A DNA stretch of 64,000 bases from an uncultured Colwellia sp. (GTDB lineage: Bacteria; Pseudomonadota; Gammaproteobacteria; Enterobacterales; Alteromonadaceae). Below are positions 48,901-58,186 of this stretch, piece by piece; position 1 is the stretch's first letter; every line of letters starts with the position of its first letter. The notes below the pieces were generated by a model. It had not been told where the DNA came from, made no database searches, and saw only the letters and a list, made by a program, of their open reading frames with translations. The stretch is taken from NCBI GenBank assembly GCA_913049915.1, contig CAJWZC010000003.1, positions 26,714 through 90,713 of the forward strand. Direction: 5' to 3'. The translations under genes and the position numbers were made by a program.

Positions 48901-51900
48901 TTAATCAGCAAGTACAACCCTATTCCTGCCTCTGGACTTACCAAGATATAATGCCTTATCAGCACTCAACACTATTGAATCAATCGATGTTTCCCTCCCC
49001 GCAGAAGTAGTGACAACCCCTACAGTCAAAGTGACAAATTTACTAGTTTCAGATTTTTCATGAGCAATATTCATACTCTCAATTGCTAAACATAAACGTT
49101 CAGCAACAATCGTCGATTCTTCCTCTGATGTATTAGGTAGGATCATAGCAAATTCCTCACCACCATAACGATAATTAGCACCTGTTACACGCGCAACGTT
49201 AGCAGAAATACATTGAGCTACTTGTTTCAGACAAATGTCATCTTGCTGATGACCATAAAAGTCGTTAAATAGTTTGAAGTGATCAATATCACCAATAATG
49301 AGGGACAAGGGTTGCTTTTGACGATAATGCCTTTTGATTTCTTTTGTTAGTTTTTCGTCGAAGTAACGGCGGTTATATAACTCCGTTAAGCCATCCTGAT
49401 AGGTGAGCACTTCTAATTTCTTTTTTGCAGCGATTAAGTTATTAGCCTGTGTGTAGCGATGCTGTTTTTTCAATGACTTCTTCTTCAAGTGCTAATACAA
49501 ATTGCTTTTGTCTAATAATTTCTGTTCGCTGTATACGTGTTCTAAAGTAAATAAAACTGAATAACCCAAGCACTGCTACTAAAAGATACAAGCTATATAC
49601 CCACTATTTTTTCCACATAGGTGGTGATATATGTAGGTTAATAGACAGTAATTTTTTTACCCACTTACCACTACTGTTAGTCGCTTTAACTAAGAGTTTA
49701 TATGAGCCACCATCTAAACTAGTAAACGAAGCGATATTTCGATTGCCGATATCAATCCAATTACTATCATATCCTTCTAGTTTATAAGTATATTGATTCT
49801 TACTGGAAGAGATAAAGTCTAATGCTTTGAATTAAAAAGAAAAAAGTAGTTAAGATGAGATGGTTTAATATCTGTTATATAGGCATAAGGTTGCTCAAGC
49901 GTTACTGGTTGTCCCATTTTATTAAACCCGGTTAAAACAATATTAAACTCGCTATTATTTGTTTCTATGTTGGCAGTATTAAAGAATTCGATGCCTCTTT
50001 GACTACTGGTGAAAAGAGTTTCATTTCCACCTCTTACTAGGCTATTTGGGTAATAGTTTAAACCTAACAAACCGTCGTAGCTGTCAAAATTAGTTACTTT
50101 ACCCGATAATAGGTTTAGTTTTGAAATACCTTTATTTGTTGTTAGCCATAAATGACCACTTTCATCATCTTCAATTGCACGAATTAAAGAGGTAGGTAAG
50201 CCGTTTTTTCTATCAAAATGTTGAAAACTCTTTGTTTCAGGGAGATATAATTTAAGCCCTTTTTGCGTAGTAATCCAAATCTTTCCATCCCTAGATTGAT
50301 GTATATCCTGAACTATGTTTCCCAATAAACTATCTACTTTATTCGCCTCATTTTTAAATGAAATAAATTGCTGATTGCGATCATCCCAAAGATTGATATC
50401 ATTACCAGTACCAACCCAGATATTTTGTTCATCATCTTTTAAATATTTCCCACACCTCAGGATGAGATAAACCTAAAGAAGCATCTACATGCATAAAAAA
50501 TTTAGTAAGAGGATCGTAGCGATAAACACCATTTTTATAAGTACCAATCCAAAGGTTTCCATATTGGCCAGTATTAAGCGCTTGTAACTCTCTAAATTCA
50601 TTATAGTTAGGATCTGATTTAGGATATTTTAATAAATCTAGTTGCTTAGTTATAAGTTGATTTTTGCTAAACCATCATCCTGTGCAACCCATAAAATATT
50701 ATTACTATCTAGAAATATAATTGGCTTTTCTAATAATAGATTCCCTCCATAGCCATTTTCCTGACTAAAAATAGGGGGCGATAATGTTACTAGTTTTGTG
50801 AAGATAATTGCCATTTATATCAACTGTTATAGCATTAGGCGCTGTCAGTGCCCGGCTATTAATTGATTTAAACTTTCGGTGAGGCACTATCTTATATACC
50901 GTGATTTTCACTAGTAACCCAAATTATATTTGAGCTATCTTCGAAAATCATCCTCAAGTCATTATTATGTTTAAGTAAGAATTTTTTAATTTGAGGACCT
51001 GAGTTTTATTGCCGAAGTAAGCCTCTACTGGTGACAAACCAAACGTAGCCTTGTTGATCCTCAATCATAGAGTTCACTTGACCAATATATTTATCATCAA
51101 CAGTTTTTAAACGCGTGAAAAGATCATTGCGTTGGTTAAAATCAAACAGATCTTTTGTGTACCGACATAAAATTTATTATTTGATATCTTTAAAATACTT
51201 CTTATTTCGTTTGCGCCAGTAGGTGTGAGATTATTAGGTTGGGATAAAAATAAGAGAAGGTTTTTTATTTTTATCATATAAATTTAAGCCAAAGCTAGTG
51301 GCAATCCAAAGACTATTGCTATCGTTGTCTTCAATATCCCATATTCTATTATGAGATAAACTAGATTTTTCATCAGTTAGTCTCTCAATATGCTCAAAGC
51401 TGTTTTGACCAATATATCGGCTAAACCATGATCACAAGAGCCTAACCAAATAGAGCCACGTTGGTCATGGAATAAAGATTGTATACGGTTAGATGAGATA
51501 GAGGTAGTGCGTAGAGAATCATGAATAAAATGCTGAAATTTTCCGGTTTTTGGTTCATAAAGATTAGCGCCTCCGCCCCAAGTGCCAACCCATATTCTTC
51601 CGTCACGGCCTAACATCACATTGCCTGCATTATTATGAGATAAACCATTGGCACTTATACTCTCAAATTCAAATATCGTTACTTTTCGGCCAACATAATG
51701 CATTACACCATTTTCAGCGGTGCCAAATCAAAGTAGTCCTTGATTATCCTGAATAATCGAATATATCTCAGAAGAAAAAAAGCCATCTTCCTCTGTTAAA
51801 ATTTCCACAGAGTATTCATTGGTAAGCTCTAAATGGCGTTCATTACTAAGAGCTGAAATAATAATACCAACAAATAAGATAACAAAACACATAAAGCGGT

Positions 51901-51943
51901 TAAACAGCAAAATACTACATTTCATAAGCTTCAAAGTTATCAA
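48901..51943 (-). pseudogene. Two-component-propeller GGDEF protein, broken in many places
   Basis: A gene of about 1000 codons can be followed. It opens with an N-terminal signal/TM, then propeller repeats (VGTWGGGANLYEPKTGKFQHF, DKNGLPTSLIRAIEDD-like). Remains of a Y_Y_Y domain and TM lie near 49500-49850, then a coiled linker and a GGDEF domain (RYGGEEFAMILP). TGA at 51728 replaces an expected Trp (GLL*FGT). Frameshifts follow near 51415, in 50340-51250, near 49830 and near 49450. The last 195 codons are open from a TTG and keep GGEEF, but lack the RxxD inhibitory site. Confidence 0.85.
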
Positions 51944-52326
51944 AACTAAGGGGGATATTACGAATACATAACAAAAAACTAATAGTGCTGTTATTTTAGT
52001 TGATTTAACAGGCTATATCTATGTGAAATGTAGGTCGTAAGAGATAAAACGGAACCAAGTATCTGTTACATTATGTCATTTTAGACTAATGTCTAATAAA
52101 TAAAGTAAGGTCACGATATTAATGTATTAGTTAAAATTTTATTGTTTGGCATTTATTGTTGAGCGAGATGAAAATTAGTTTTAAATAGTAGAATCAGCGA
52201 CCTATTATTAACGGCAGTTATGATGGTTTTTATCGTTAATTTATCAATCAATCAAACTTACGTCACGGTTAGCTGACGTAAGTTTGATTGATAAAGTTAT
52301 TGTGACAACACAATAGCGACTTTAAA
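51944..52326. other. Intergenic region with a long hairpin
   Basis: No ORF. The hairpin at 52247-52292 follows the glutathionyl-hydroquinone reductase gene. Confidence 0.5.
52247..52292. terminator. Perfect 19-bp hairpin after yqjG-like gene
   Basis: atcaatcaaacttacgtca, 8-nt loop, tgacgtaagtttgattgat. It starts 34 bp after the stop codon of the convergent minus-strand gene. There is no T run on either side, so it is terminator-like or a repeat. Confidence 0.55.
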
Positions 52327-53310
52327 CTAGCTAAACTGCTTGTCCCTATTGTGTTGGGCTGTCCAATCTTGCTGGTGCGCAATAGGAACAATGCCATAAG
52401 GGTTAATGGCTAAATGACTCGCATAGTAATGACGTTTGATATGCGCTTCATTTACCGTTTTGGCGACGTTAGGTACTTGAAATAGTTCCAACATATAATT
52501 GTAGATATTGCTAAATTCTTTGATCAATTTTAAATTACATTTAAAATGCGTATGATAAACCGAATCAAAACGTACTAATGTTACCCACAAGCGCCAATCC
52601 GCTTCGGTAATTTCATTACCTGCTAAATAACGTTGTTTAGAGAGCTTTTCATCCAGTTGCTCTAATGCGAAAAATAACTCTTTTACATTTTTATCATAGG
52701 CTTCTTGCGTTGTGGCAAAGCCAGTTTTATAAACGCCATTATTAATTTTGTGATAAACCAACTCATTTTCATGATTAATTTTTTCACGTAAGTGTTCAGG
52801 ATAAAAGTCTAATTTATTACCAGTAATGTCGTTGAAAGCACTATTAAACATACGAATAATTTCTGATGACTCGTTATTTATTATTACTTTATCTTGCTTA
52901 TCCCATAATACGGGTACACTATTAACACCGCTGTAATCAGGATCTTGTGCTAGATATTTTTCAGAAATAAATTTATCACCGTATAAATTATCTCCCGTTG
53001 TGCCATAAAGTTTTGCCGACTCCTCATCATGGTTAAAACTCCAGCCATTTTCATGCATGTCAGGATGAACCACACTCACGGTAATTAAATCTTCTAATCC
53101 TTTTAATTGGCGGAAAATTAAGGTTCTATGTGCCCACGGGCAGGCGAGTGATACGTATAAATGATAACGACCAGCCTCAGCTTGAAAGCCACCACGTCCT
53201 GTTATGCCAGCACTGCCATCAGCTGTGATCCAGTTTCTAAATTGTGACTCTTTACGTTGGTATTCACCATCTTTTATACTGCTGTCCCAACTATTTTTTA
53301 CTGATTTCAT
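52327..53310 (-). CDS. yqjG: Glutathionyl-hydroquinone reductase (Xi-class GST), YqjG-like
   Basis: This 327-residue protein has an N-terminal thioredoxin-like domain with catalytic Cys in SLACPWAHRTLIFR and a helical C-terminal GST domain (YLAGNEITEADWRLWVTLVRFD). Xi-class enzymes reduce glutathionyl-hydroquinones to hydroquinones and glutathione. In E. coli yqjG sits beside the DoxX gene yqjF and is part of the YhaJ circuit. Here a DoxX gene, pirin and a YhaJ-like LysR are also close, supporting a shared redox-stress role. Confidence 0.9.
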   Translation of the reverse strand: MKSVKNSWDSSIKDGEYQRKESQFRNWITADGSAGITGRGGFQAEAGRYHLYVSLACPWAHRTLIFRQLKGLEDLITVSVVHPDMHENGWSFNHDEESAKLYGTTGDNLYGDKFISEKYLAQDPDYSGVNSVPVLWDKQDKVIINNESSEIIRMFNSAFNDITGNKLDFYPEHLREKINHENELVYHKINNGVYKTGFATTQEAYDKNVKELFFALEQLDEKLSKQRYLAGNEITEADWRLWVTLVRFDSVYHTHFKCNLKLIKEFSNIYNYMLELFQVPNVAKTVNEAHIKRHYYASHLAINPYGIVPIAHQQDWTAQHNRDKQFS

Positions 53311-53676
53311 TTTAGTATCTCTCTGTTATATGTGAATTAATATTAAAAGAAATTATACCAATTTGATTAAATTTAGTCCCAACTCATAGCTATACTCGAT
53401 GTTCAATAACAAAGTGAATTTTTTAGGTTTAGTCACTCTAAATCAAATGAATTTAACGCTATTGTTGGATGTCGAGAAAGCTCCCAAGGACCAGTTTAAA
53501 GGGCTGACTTGCAGCGTTATTAATTTTAATAATGACGTTGCATAGATACAGCTTATTAGAAAATGCGGAGCATATTCTCCTGAATAACCATGCTCTGCAA
53601 TCAATGCCTTGCCTCTAAGTCTTTTAATTCTCGCTGAGTGGCAAAGAACTTAATCAATTTGGTATTATTTAGTTTA
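53311..53676. other. Intergenic region occupied by a MITE-like repeat
   Basis: Almost fully made up of the element at 53355-53665. Confidence 0.6.
53355..53665. mobile_element. MITE-like element with 16-bp terminal inverted repeats
   Basis: ataccaatttgattaa (53355-53370) and ttaatcaatttggtat (53650-53665) are perfect inverted ends of a 311-bp unit with no transposase. On the minus strand a short frame reads NAASQPFKLVLGSFLDIQQ, which I believe recurs in repeats of related genomes. It lies between the yqjG-like gene and a DoxX gene, ending 12 bp from the DoxX stop. Confidence 0.7.
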
Positions 53677-54135
53677 TTAACCTAAGCGCTGCTTCAATAC
53701 GTTATCTAGTGCTAACCTGCCTGCACCACTAAACATCAATGAAATTGATATAGCGAGTAAAGCAAGGGCAAATTCATAACCGTTGTTAGTCATAAATAAG
53801 CCATTATCAAAATGCACGCTAAATATGGCTACTACCATAGTAATGCTAAGTATTAACGCTGCTGGGCGAACCAGTAAACCAATGAATAACGCTATACCAC
53901 AAAAAAATTCGGCACTACCAGCTAATAAAGCTAGTTGGTAACCTGGCTCAAGCCCTATTGATGTCATCCACTGACCGGTTCCCTTTAAACCATAACCACC
54001 AAACCAGCCAAATAGTTTTTGTGCACCATGGGCAATAAATATAATAGCGACAGGAATTCTAAGCGCTAAAGTAGCGAAACTGGCATTAGTTGTTATGAGT
54101 TTTTTTATAAAAGAGATGTTCATTGTATTCTCCAA
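53677..54135 (-). CDS. DoxX-family membrane protein, copy 1 (duplicate)
   Basis: This 152-residue protein has four predicted TM helices, with the family phrase IFIAHGAQKLFGWFGGYGLKGT and an ALLAGSAEFFCGIALFIGLL helix. It is nearly identical to the copy at 56049-56507, and its upstream sequence is also duplicated. E. coli YqjF is the closest parallel by context. The family is linked to thiol/quinone redox homeostasis, but the activity is not defined. It lies between the MITE and a truncated duplicate of the LysR start. Confidence 0.85.
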   Translation of the reverse strand: MENTMNISFIKKLITTNASFATLALRIPVAIIFIAHGAQKLFGWFGGYGLKGTGQWMTSIGLEPGYQLALLAGSAEFFCGIALFIGLLVRPAALILSITMVVAIFSVHFDNGLFMTNNGYEFALALLAISISLMFSGAGRLALDNVLKQRLG

Positions 54136-54647
54136 AGTTGGTCATGAAAGTTTATTATTTCTACTTAATGAAGCTATTATATTTGAAGACACTAACGAAG
54201 AATAACGGTTAAATCTGAACAATTAATTCAAAAATATTGATGTATTGGTTACCCATATATCATTTGATACTTAGGACAATTTTATATTATGATTTTTAAG
54301 TTTTTAAGTTTTTAAGCTTTTATATCAAGTATTTATCCTTGTAGCTATAGTTAATAGCACATTTTTTATCCTAGTAAGTAGTAACGCGTCTTTACAAAAA
54401 AGTATAACATTGGTTTATAAGGATACACTTATTGGTATTAGTTAATCTGGGTAGTGGGACTGAATTATTGTTGTTGTTGTTTTGATTACAGCTAAAAATT
54501 TTACACGTTAAATAATAACTTTGGTGTAGATGTTATTTTGTCATGATTAGCCAGTAGCCAGTAGCCAGTAGCCTAGAGTAAAAGTAAGTAGTTTATTATT
54601 ATCAAAAATAACCGTTTATTTAACGACATATTAATTTTTACGCCAAG
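54136..54647. other. Duplicated regulatory segment and simple repeats
   Basis: 54136 to about 54275 repeats the region upstream of the second DoxX gene, including a LysR-type dyad (54214-54232) and a dead copy of the LysR gene start. Further on are short tandem repeats: tttttaag units near 54295-54320 and gccagta units at about 54549-54573. Confidence 0.65.
54214..54232. promoter_or_regulatory. Degenerate copy of the LysR operator
   Basis: tctgaacaattaattcaaa corresponds to the perfect palindrome at 56573-56591 with a few substitutions. It lies upstream of DoxX copy 1. Confidence 0.5.
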
Positions 54648-55276
54648 CTAATTATCGACAAATGCCAGCGGAATAAATGTCATTGCGGTTAAAATAATTT
54701 CTCCCGTTAACATGCCTAAAGCTGTTACTCCAATAAGTTTAAAAATATTCATCATGAAAAAAAATACTGAGGCGGTAGCGATAAATTTAGCTGGGGCTAA
54801 GCCAATAGCACTAAAGTAAATAATAATAGGTGGTCCACCAGCGTGAACTAAGCTACTCGTTAAACCTGAAAACATCTACATAATTAAAGCACCCGTATTA
54901 TTATTCAGTGCCTTGAGTGTTACTTTTTTGAAAAATAAGTTCTTGAGTGAAAAAGTAATACAGATGATACCAATAATTAATTGAAGGTGTTCAGCATTGA
55001 TAAAATCTATGATGAGATACGCGACACTAACACCAATAATAGCGCCAGGAATAAGTGATATTAATAAGCGATGAACCCATTTTTCTAATAACTGTGCAAA
55101 CTTAATATGTCTCCAACAATGAGTAACGGCAGCATTAAAGTAATGGCTTCTGTCGGTGGTAATTTCAGCATTAACAGGGGTACGGCGAAGACGCCAAGTG
55201 CTCCTGCAAAGGCTGATCTTGAAATACTAATAAGTAGAGCAACATTTGCGATTAATACAATCGTTATTATATCCAT
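54648..55276 (-). pseudogene. TauE/SafE-family permease, broken
   Basis: The N-terminal part (MDIITIVLIANVALLISISR ... LMLPLLIVGDI) begins 1 bp after the pirin stop and shifts frame near 55100. It continues as AQLLEKWVHRLLISLIPG and meets a TAG at 54876-54878 between LIM and MFSGLTSSLVHAGGPP. It ends ...LAFVDN at 54648. The family exports sulfite or organosulfonates. About 210 codons long before decay. It was co-transcribed with pirin. Confidence 0.82.
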
Positions 55277-55277
55277 A

Positions 55278-55973
55278 TTAGTACTTTGCAGGTAATTCAA
55301 ACCACAGTGCTTCAAGTGTTGATATTGCTTCAACCTTTAACATTTCTGATGGTTCAACTGAAAACGCGTCACCCGCTACAAAATAATGACCTTCTACCAC
55401 CAGTTCTCCTTTAACAATATGTAAATAACCAGATTTTTTGATAGGGGCAAGTGTAAAATTCTCTTTTTTCTTCAACACTAAGCGAGATAAACTGGCATCT
55501 TGTTGGATTGATATCGAGCCATCTTTGCCAGTAGTCGTTATCAGTCCGGTTAAAGCGCCTTTTTGTGGAATATGTTTTTGTTCATAACTTGGTTCAATTC
55601 CCCTCTTCTTCGGTTCTATCCAAATCTGGAAAAATTTAACATAATCAGTATTAGAGGCATTATATTCAGAATGTCTTACTCCAGTACCTGCACTCATACG
55701 CTGAATTTCCCCCACAGATACGACATGTTTATTACCTTCGCTATCCTTATGCCTCAATGATCCTTTGGTAACGTAAGATATAATTTCCATGTCGCGATGA
55801 GCATGTTCGCCAAAACCTTTTCCTGGTGCAACAGTATCGTCATTAATGACACGTAAGACTGAGAACCCCATGTGTTTAGGATCATAATAATTAGCAAACG
55901 AAAAGCTATGTTTACTCTTTAACCAGCCATGGTTGACAACGCCTCTACTATTAGATTTTCTGACATATTTCAT
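55278..55973 (-). CDS. Pirin family protein (YhhW/YhaK-like)
   Basis: This 231-residue bicupin has an N-terminal metal-binding signature with FGEHAHRDMEIISYV, and an MSAGTGVRHSEYN motif carrying the remaining His/Glu ligands. Similar E. coli proteins (YhhW, YhaK) have quercetinase or redox-sensing behaviour in vitro. It lies between a DoxX gene and a dead TauE gene, all on one strand downstream of the YhaJ-like LysR divergent promoter. Confidence 0.9.
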   Translation of the reverse strand: MKYVRKSNSRGVVNHGWLKSKHSFSFANYYDPKHMGFSVLRVINDDTVAPGKGFGEHAHRDMEIISYVTKGSLRHKDSEGNKHVVSVGEIQRMSAGTGVRHSEYNASNTDYVKFFQIWIEPKKRGIEPSYEQKHIPQKGALTGLITTTGKDGSISIQQDASLSRLVLKKKENFTLAPIKKSGYLHIVKGELVVEGHYFVAGDAFSVEPSEMLKVEAISTLEALWFELPAKY

Positions 55974-56048
55974 GTTGATTACTCGCTACTAAATTTTTTG
56001 TACTTGATCGGCTGACGATGAATGTCGGCCGAAATTTTATCAGGTTTA

Positions 56049-56507
56049 CTAGCTTAAACGTTGCTTCAATACGTTATCTAATGCTAACTTTCCTGCGCCA
56101 CTAAACATCAACGAAATTGATACAGCGAGTAAGGTAAGAGCAAATTCATAACCATTGTTAGTCATAAATAAGCCATTAACAAAATGCACACTAAAAATAG
56201 CAACTAACATGGTAGCGCTGAGCATTAGGGCTGCAGGGCGAACCAGTAAACCAATTAATAAAGCGATACCACCAAAAAATTCTGCACTACCTGCTAATAA
56301 GGCCAGTTGGTAACCTGGCTCAAGGCCTATTGATGCCATCCATTGACCGGTTCCCTCTAAACCATAACCACCAAACCAGCCAAATAACTTTTGTGCGCCA
56401 TGAGCAATAAAAATAATAGCGGTTGGAATTCTAAGAGCTAACGCAGCAAAACCCGCATTAGTTGTGATAAGTCTATTTATAAAAGATGTGTTCATTGTAT
56501 TCTCCAA
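56049..56507 (-). CDS. DoxX-family membrane protein, copy 2
   Basis: This 152-residue four-helix membrane protein begins MENTMNTSFINRLITTNAGF and has the IFIAHGAQKLFGWFGGYGLEGT signature. It is nearly identical to copy 1, about 2.4 kb away. It is first of the operon doxX-pirin-tauE(dead) and divergent from the LysR gene, whose probable operator lies 66-84 bp upstream. The layout resembles E. coli yqjF/yhaJ neighbourhoods. Confidence 0.88.
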   Translation of the reverse strand: MENTMNTSFINRLITTNAGFAALALRIPTAIIFIAHGAQKLFGWFGGYGLEGTGQWMASIGLEPGYQLALLAGSAEFFGGIALLIGLLVRPAALMLSATMLVAIFSVHFVNGLFMTNNGYEFALTLLAVSISLMFSGAGKLALDNVLKQRLS

Positions 56508-56572
56508 AGTTCATTGTTTTTGTTTAATGGAGCTATTATATTTAAAGACTCTAACGAAGCATAACGGTTAAA

Positions 56573-56591
56573 TTTGAACTATTAGTTCAAA
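56573..56591. promoter_or_regulatory. Perfect 19-bp palindrome, probable LysR operator
   Basis: TTTGAACTA-T-TAGTTCAAA sits between doxX and the LysR gene, ending 11 bp before the LysR ATG. It fits the T-N11-A LysR pattern. A relic of it precedes DoxX copy 1. Confidence 0.65.
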
Positions 56592-56602
56592 AGGATTGAT
56601 GT

Positions 56603-57502
56603 ATGAGTTCCCCCATAACACTTGATGCGCTAAAAGTGCTTGATGCTATTGAACGAAAAAAAAGTTTTGCCGCTGCCGCTGATGAATTATTTCGAGTGCC
56701 GTCAGCGATTTCCTATACAGTAAATAAACTTGAAGACGATCTTGGTATCGCATTATTTGATCGTAGTAAGCGCAAAGCAGAGTTGACAGCTGTTGGCATT
56801 ATGCTCGTTGAGCAAGGTAGACAGATTTTAAAAGCCACCGACGAGCTAACTCATATGGCAAAACAATCGTCCAAGGGCTGGGAGTTGGAACTACGTATTT
56901 GTATTGATAGTATTTTACTCTTTCAACCTGTTTACACCTTAATCGCACAATTCCAGCAGGAATATCCATGGATTAATATCCGTGTGACAGAGGAAGTGTT
57001 TGGTGGTACATGGGACGCATTGGTTGCAGATAGATCTGACCTTATTATTGGTGCTACAGGTGAACCGTACAATAGTGACTTCTCTTTTTATAAATTAGGA
57101 AAAGTAGATTTTGTTTTCGCGGTGGCAAAAGGTCATCCATTAATTAAAGCACAACAGCCGCTTTCAAATGTAATAATAAAAAAATATCCCTCTGTGGTGG
57201 TGGCAGATAGCTCAATAAATCTACCAGGTCGTTCCGCGGGTCTACTTGATGGACAATCACGTATTACCGTCTCAAGTATTGAAAAAAAAATAGAAGCACA
57301 GCAGCTAGGTTTAGGAGTAGGGTTTCTACCGATTCATCGTATTAAAACTCAATTAGAATCAGGGCAACTTGTTACCTTAGCTTTAGAAAAAACCGAAAAC
57401 AGAAATAGCGAATTATGTATGGCTTGGCGTAATGATAATCAAGGTAAAGCACTGGCATGGTTTGTTAGCAATATCCAACAAATAGCTACTAAGTTAATCT
57501 AA
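56603..57502 (+). CDS. yhaJ: LysR-family regulator, YhaJ-like
   Basis: This 299-residue protein has the HTH LDAIERKKSFAAAADELFRVPSAISYTVNKLEDDL. It follows E. coli YhaJ closely at the N-terminus (the DAI-RR/K-SFAAAADEL-RVPSA phrase) and by its neighbours DoxX, pirin and YqjG. YhaJ responds to aromatic/quinone compounds and activates yqjF and others. A GGAT ribosome site abuts the operator, implying autoregulation. It is followed by a terminator. Confidence 0.85.
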   Translation: MSSPITLDALKVLDAIERKKSFAAAADELFRVPSAISYTVNKLEDDLGIALFDRSKRKAELTAVGIMLVEQGRQILKATDELTHMAKQSSKGWELELRICIDSILLFQPVYTLIAQFQQEYPWINIRVTEEVFGGTWDALVADRSDLIIGATGEPYNSDFSFYKLGKVDFVFAVAKGHPLIKAQQPLSNVIIKKYPSVVVADSSINLPGRSAGLLDGQSRITVSSIEKKIEAQQLGLGVGFLPIHRIKTQLESGQLVTLALEKTENRNSELCMAWRNDNQGKALAWFVSNIQQIATKLI

Positions 57503-57535
57503 TAAAAGTATTGAAAAATTCATTCATATAGATTA

Positions 57536-57567
57536 AAAAACCAGCCTATATTTATAGACTGGTTTTA
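57536..57567 (+). terminator. Terminator after the YhaJ-like gene
   Basis: Stem AAAACCAGCCTATA / TATAGACTGGTTTT, with T and A runs on the two sides. Confidence 0.8.
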
Positions 57568-57712
57568 TGGGGATAGTAAGTGATTTCGTTTTTTAAACAA
57601 ACGCTGTTTTATTACCAGTTATAAAGTCTATTAATGCTGTCAATGGGCGACCTAATAATTATCCCTTAATACAGATCGTGCAATTGGTGACCAATATAAT
57701 GTAAAAGGCGAG

Positions 57713-58174
57713 TTAATAAATTCCAACATCAAGTCCGGCAGCCATGGTCATACCGAGTTCTTCACATTGACCAAGAAACGTCGATTGCCAGTCACCAAGG
57801 CAAACTAATGGTGGGCGAATCCAATGCCAACGCAAACCTGTACAAATCGATTCGACTGCCCGACAAGTGCCAGTACCATTGTTACCAGCACGAACATATA
57901 ACGCACAAGGCAACCCCTGCTTTACTTCTAGACAAGGGTAATAGCAGCGGTCAAAAAAATCTTTCAATGCTCCACTCATATAACCAAGATTTTCAGTCGT
58001 TCCCAAAATTATCGCATCACAGGCTAATACATCCTTAGGTGTTGCTTCTAAAGGCGGTATCCAGCGTGTTCTAACCTGGTCAATATCAGAGTGCTGTGCA
58101 CCTCTCAAAATCGCTTCAACCATTAATTGCGTATTTTCAGAAGGAGCATGCGCTACAATTAAAAGTGTTTTCAT
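57713..58174 (-). CDS. Flavodoxin-like NAD(P)H-dependent oxidoreductase
   Basis: This flavodoxin-fold protein has an N-terminal phosphate loop (TLLIVAHAPSENTQLMVEAI), a mid-chain IILGTTENLGYMSGALKDFFDRCY and RAGNNGTGTCRAVES near the flavin. It binds FMN and probably reduces quinones or similar acceptors. The track starts at a GTG (58186). I prefer the ATG at 58174 (MKTLLIVAHAP, 153 aa) with GTGAG nine bases upstream. It is monocistronic and fits the quinone-stress neighbourhood. Confidence 0.82.
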   Translation of the reverse strand: MKTLLIVAHAPSENTQLMVEAILRGAQHSDIDQVRTRWIPPLEATPKDVLACDAIILGTTENLGYMSGALKDFFDRCYYPCLEVKQGLPCALYVRAGNNGTGTCRAVESICTGLRWHWIRPPLVCLGDWQSTFLGQCEELGMTMAAGLDVGIY

Positions 58175-58186
58175 TATTAAACTCAC

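Noticed and set aside
47667-49488. Two adjacent GGDEF ORFs as a paired active c-di-GMP system
   Set aside because: The upstream one is only the tail of a multiply broken sensor gene, so just one intact cyclase is supported.
54295-54573. Short tandem repeats considered as a CRISPR array
   Set aside because: The units are 7-8 bp and adjacent, with no spacers and no cas genes in the window.
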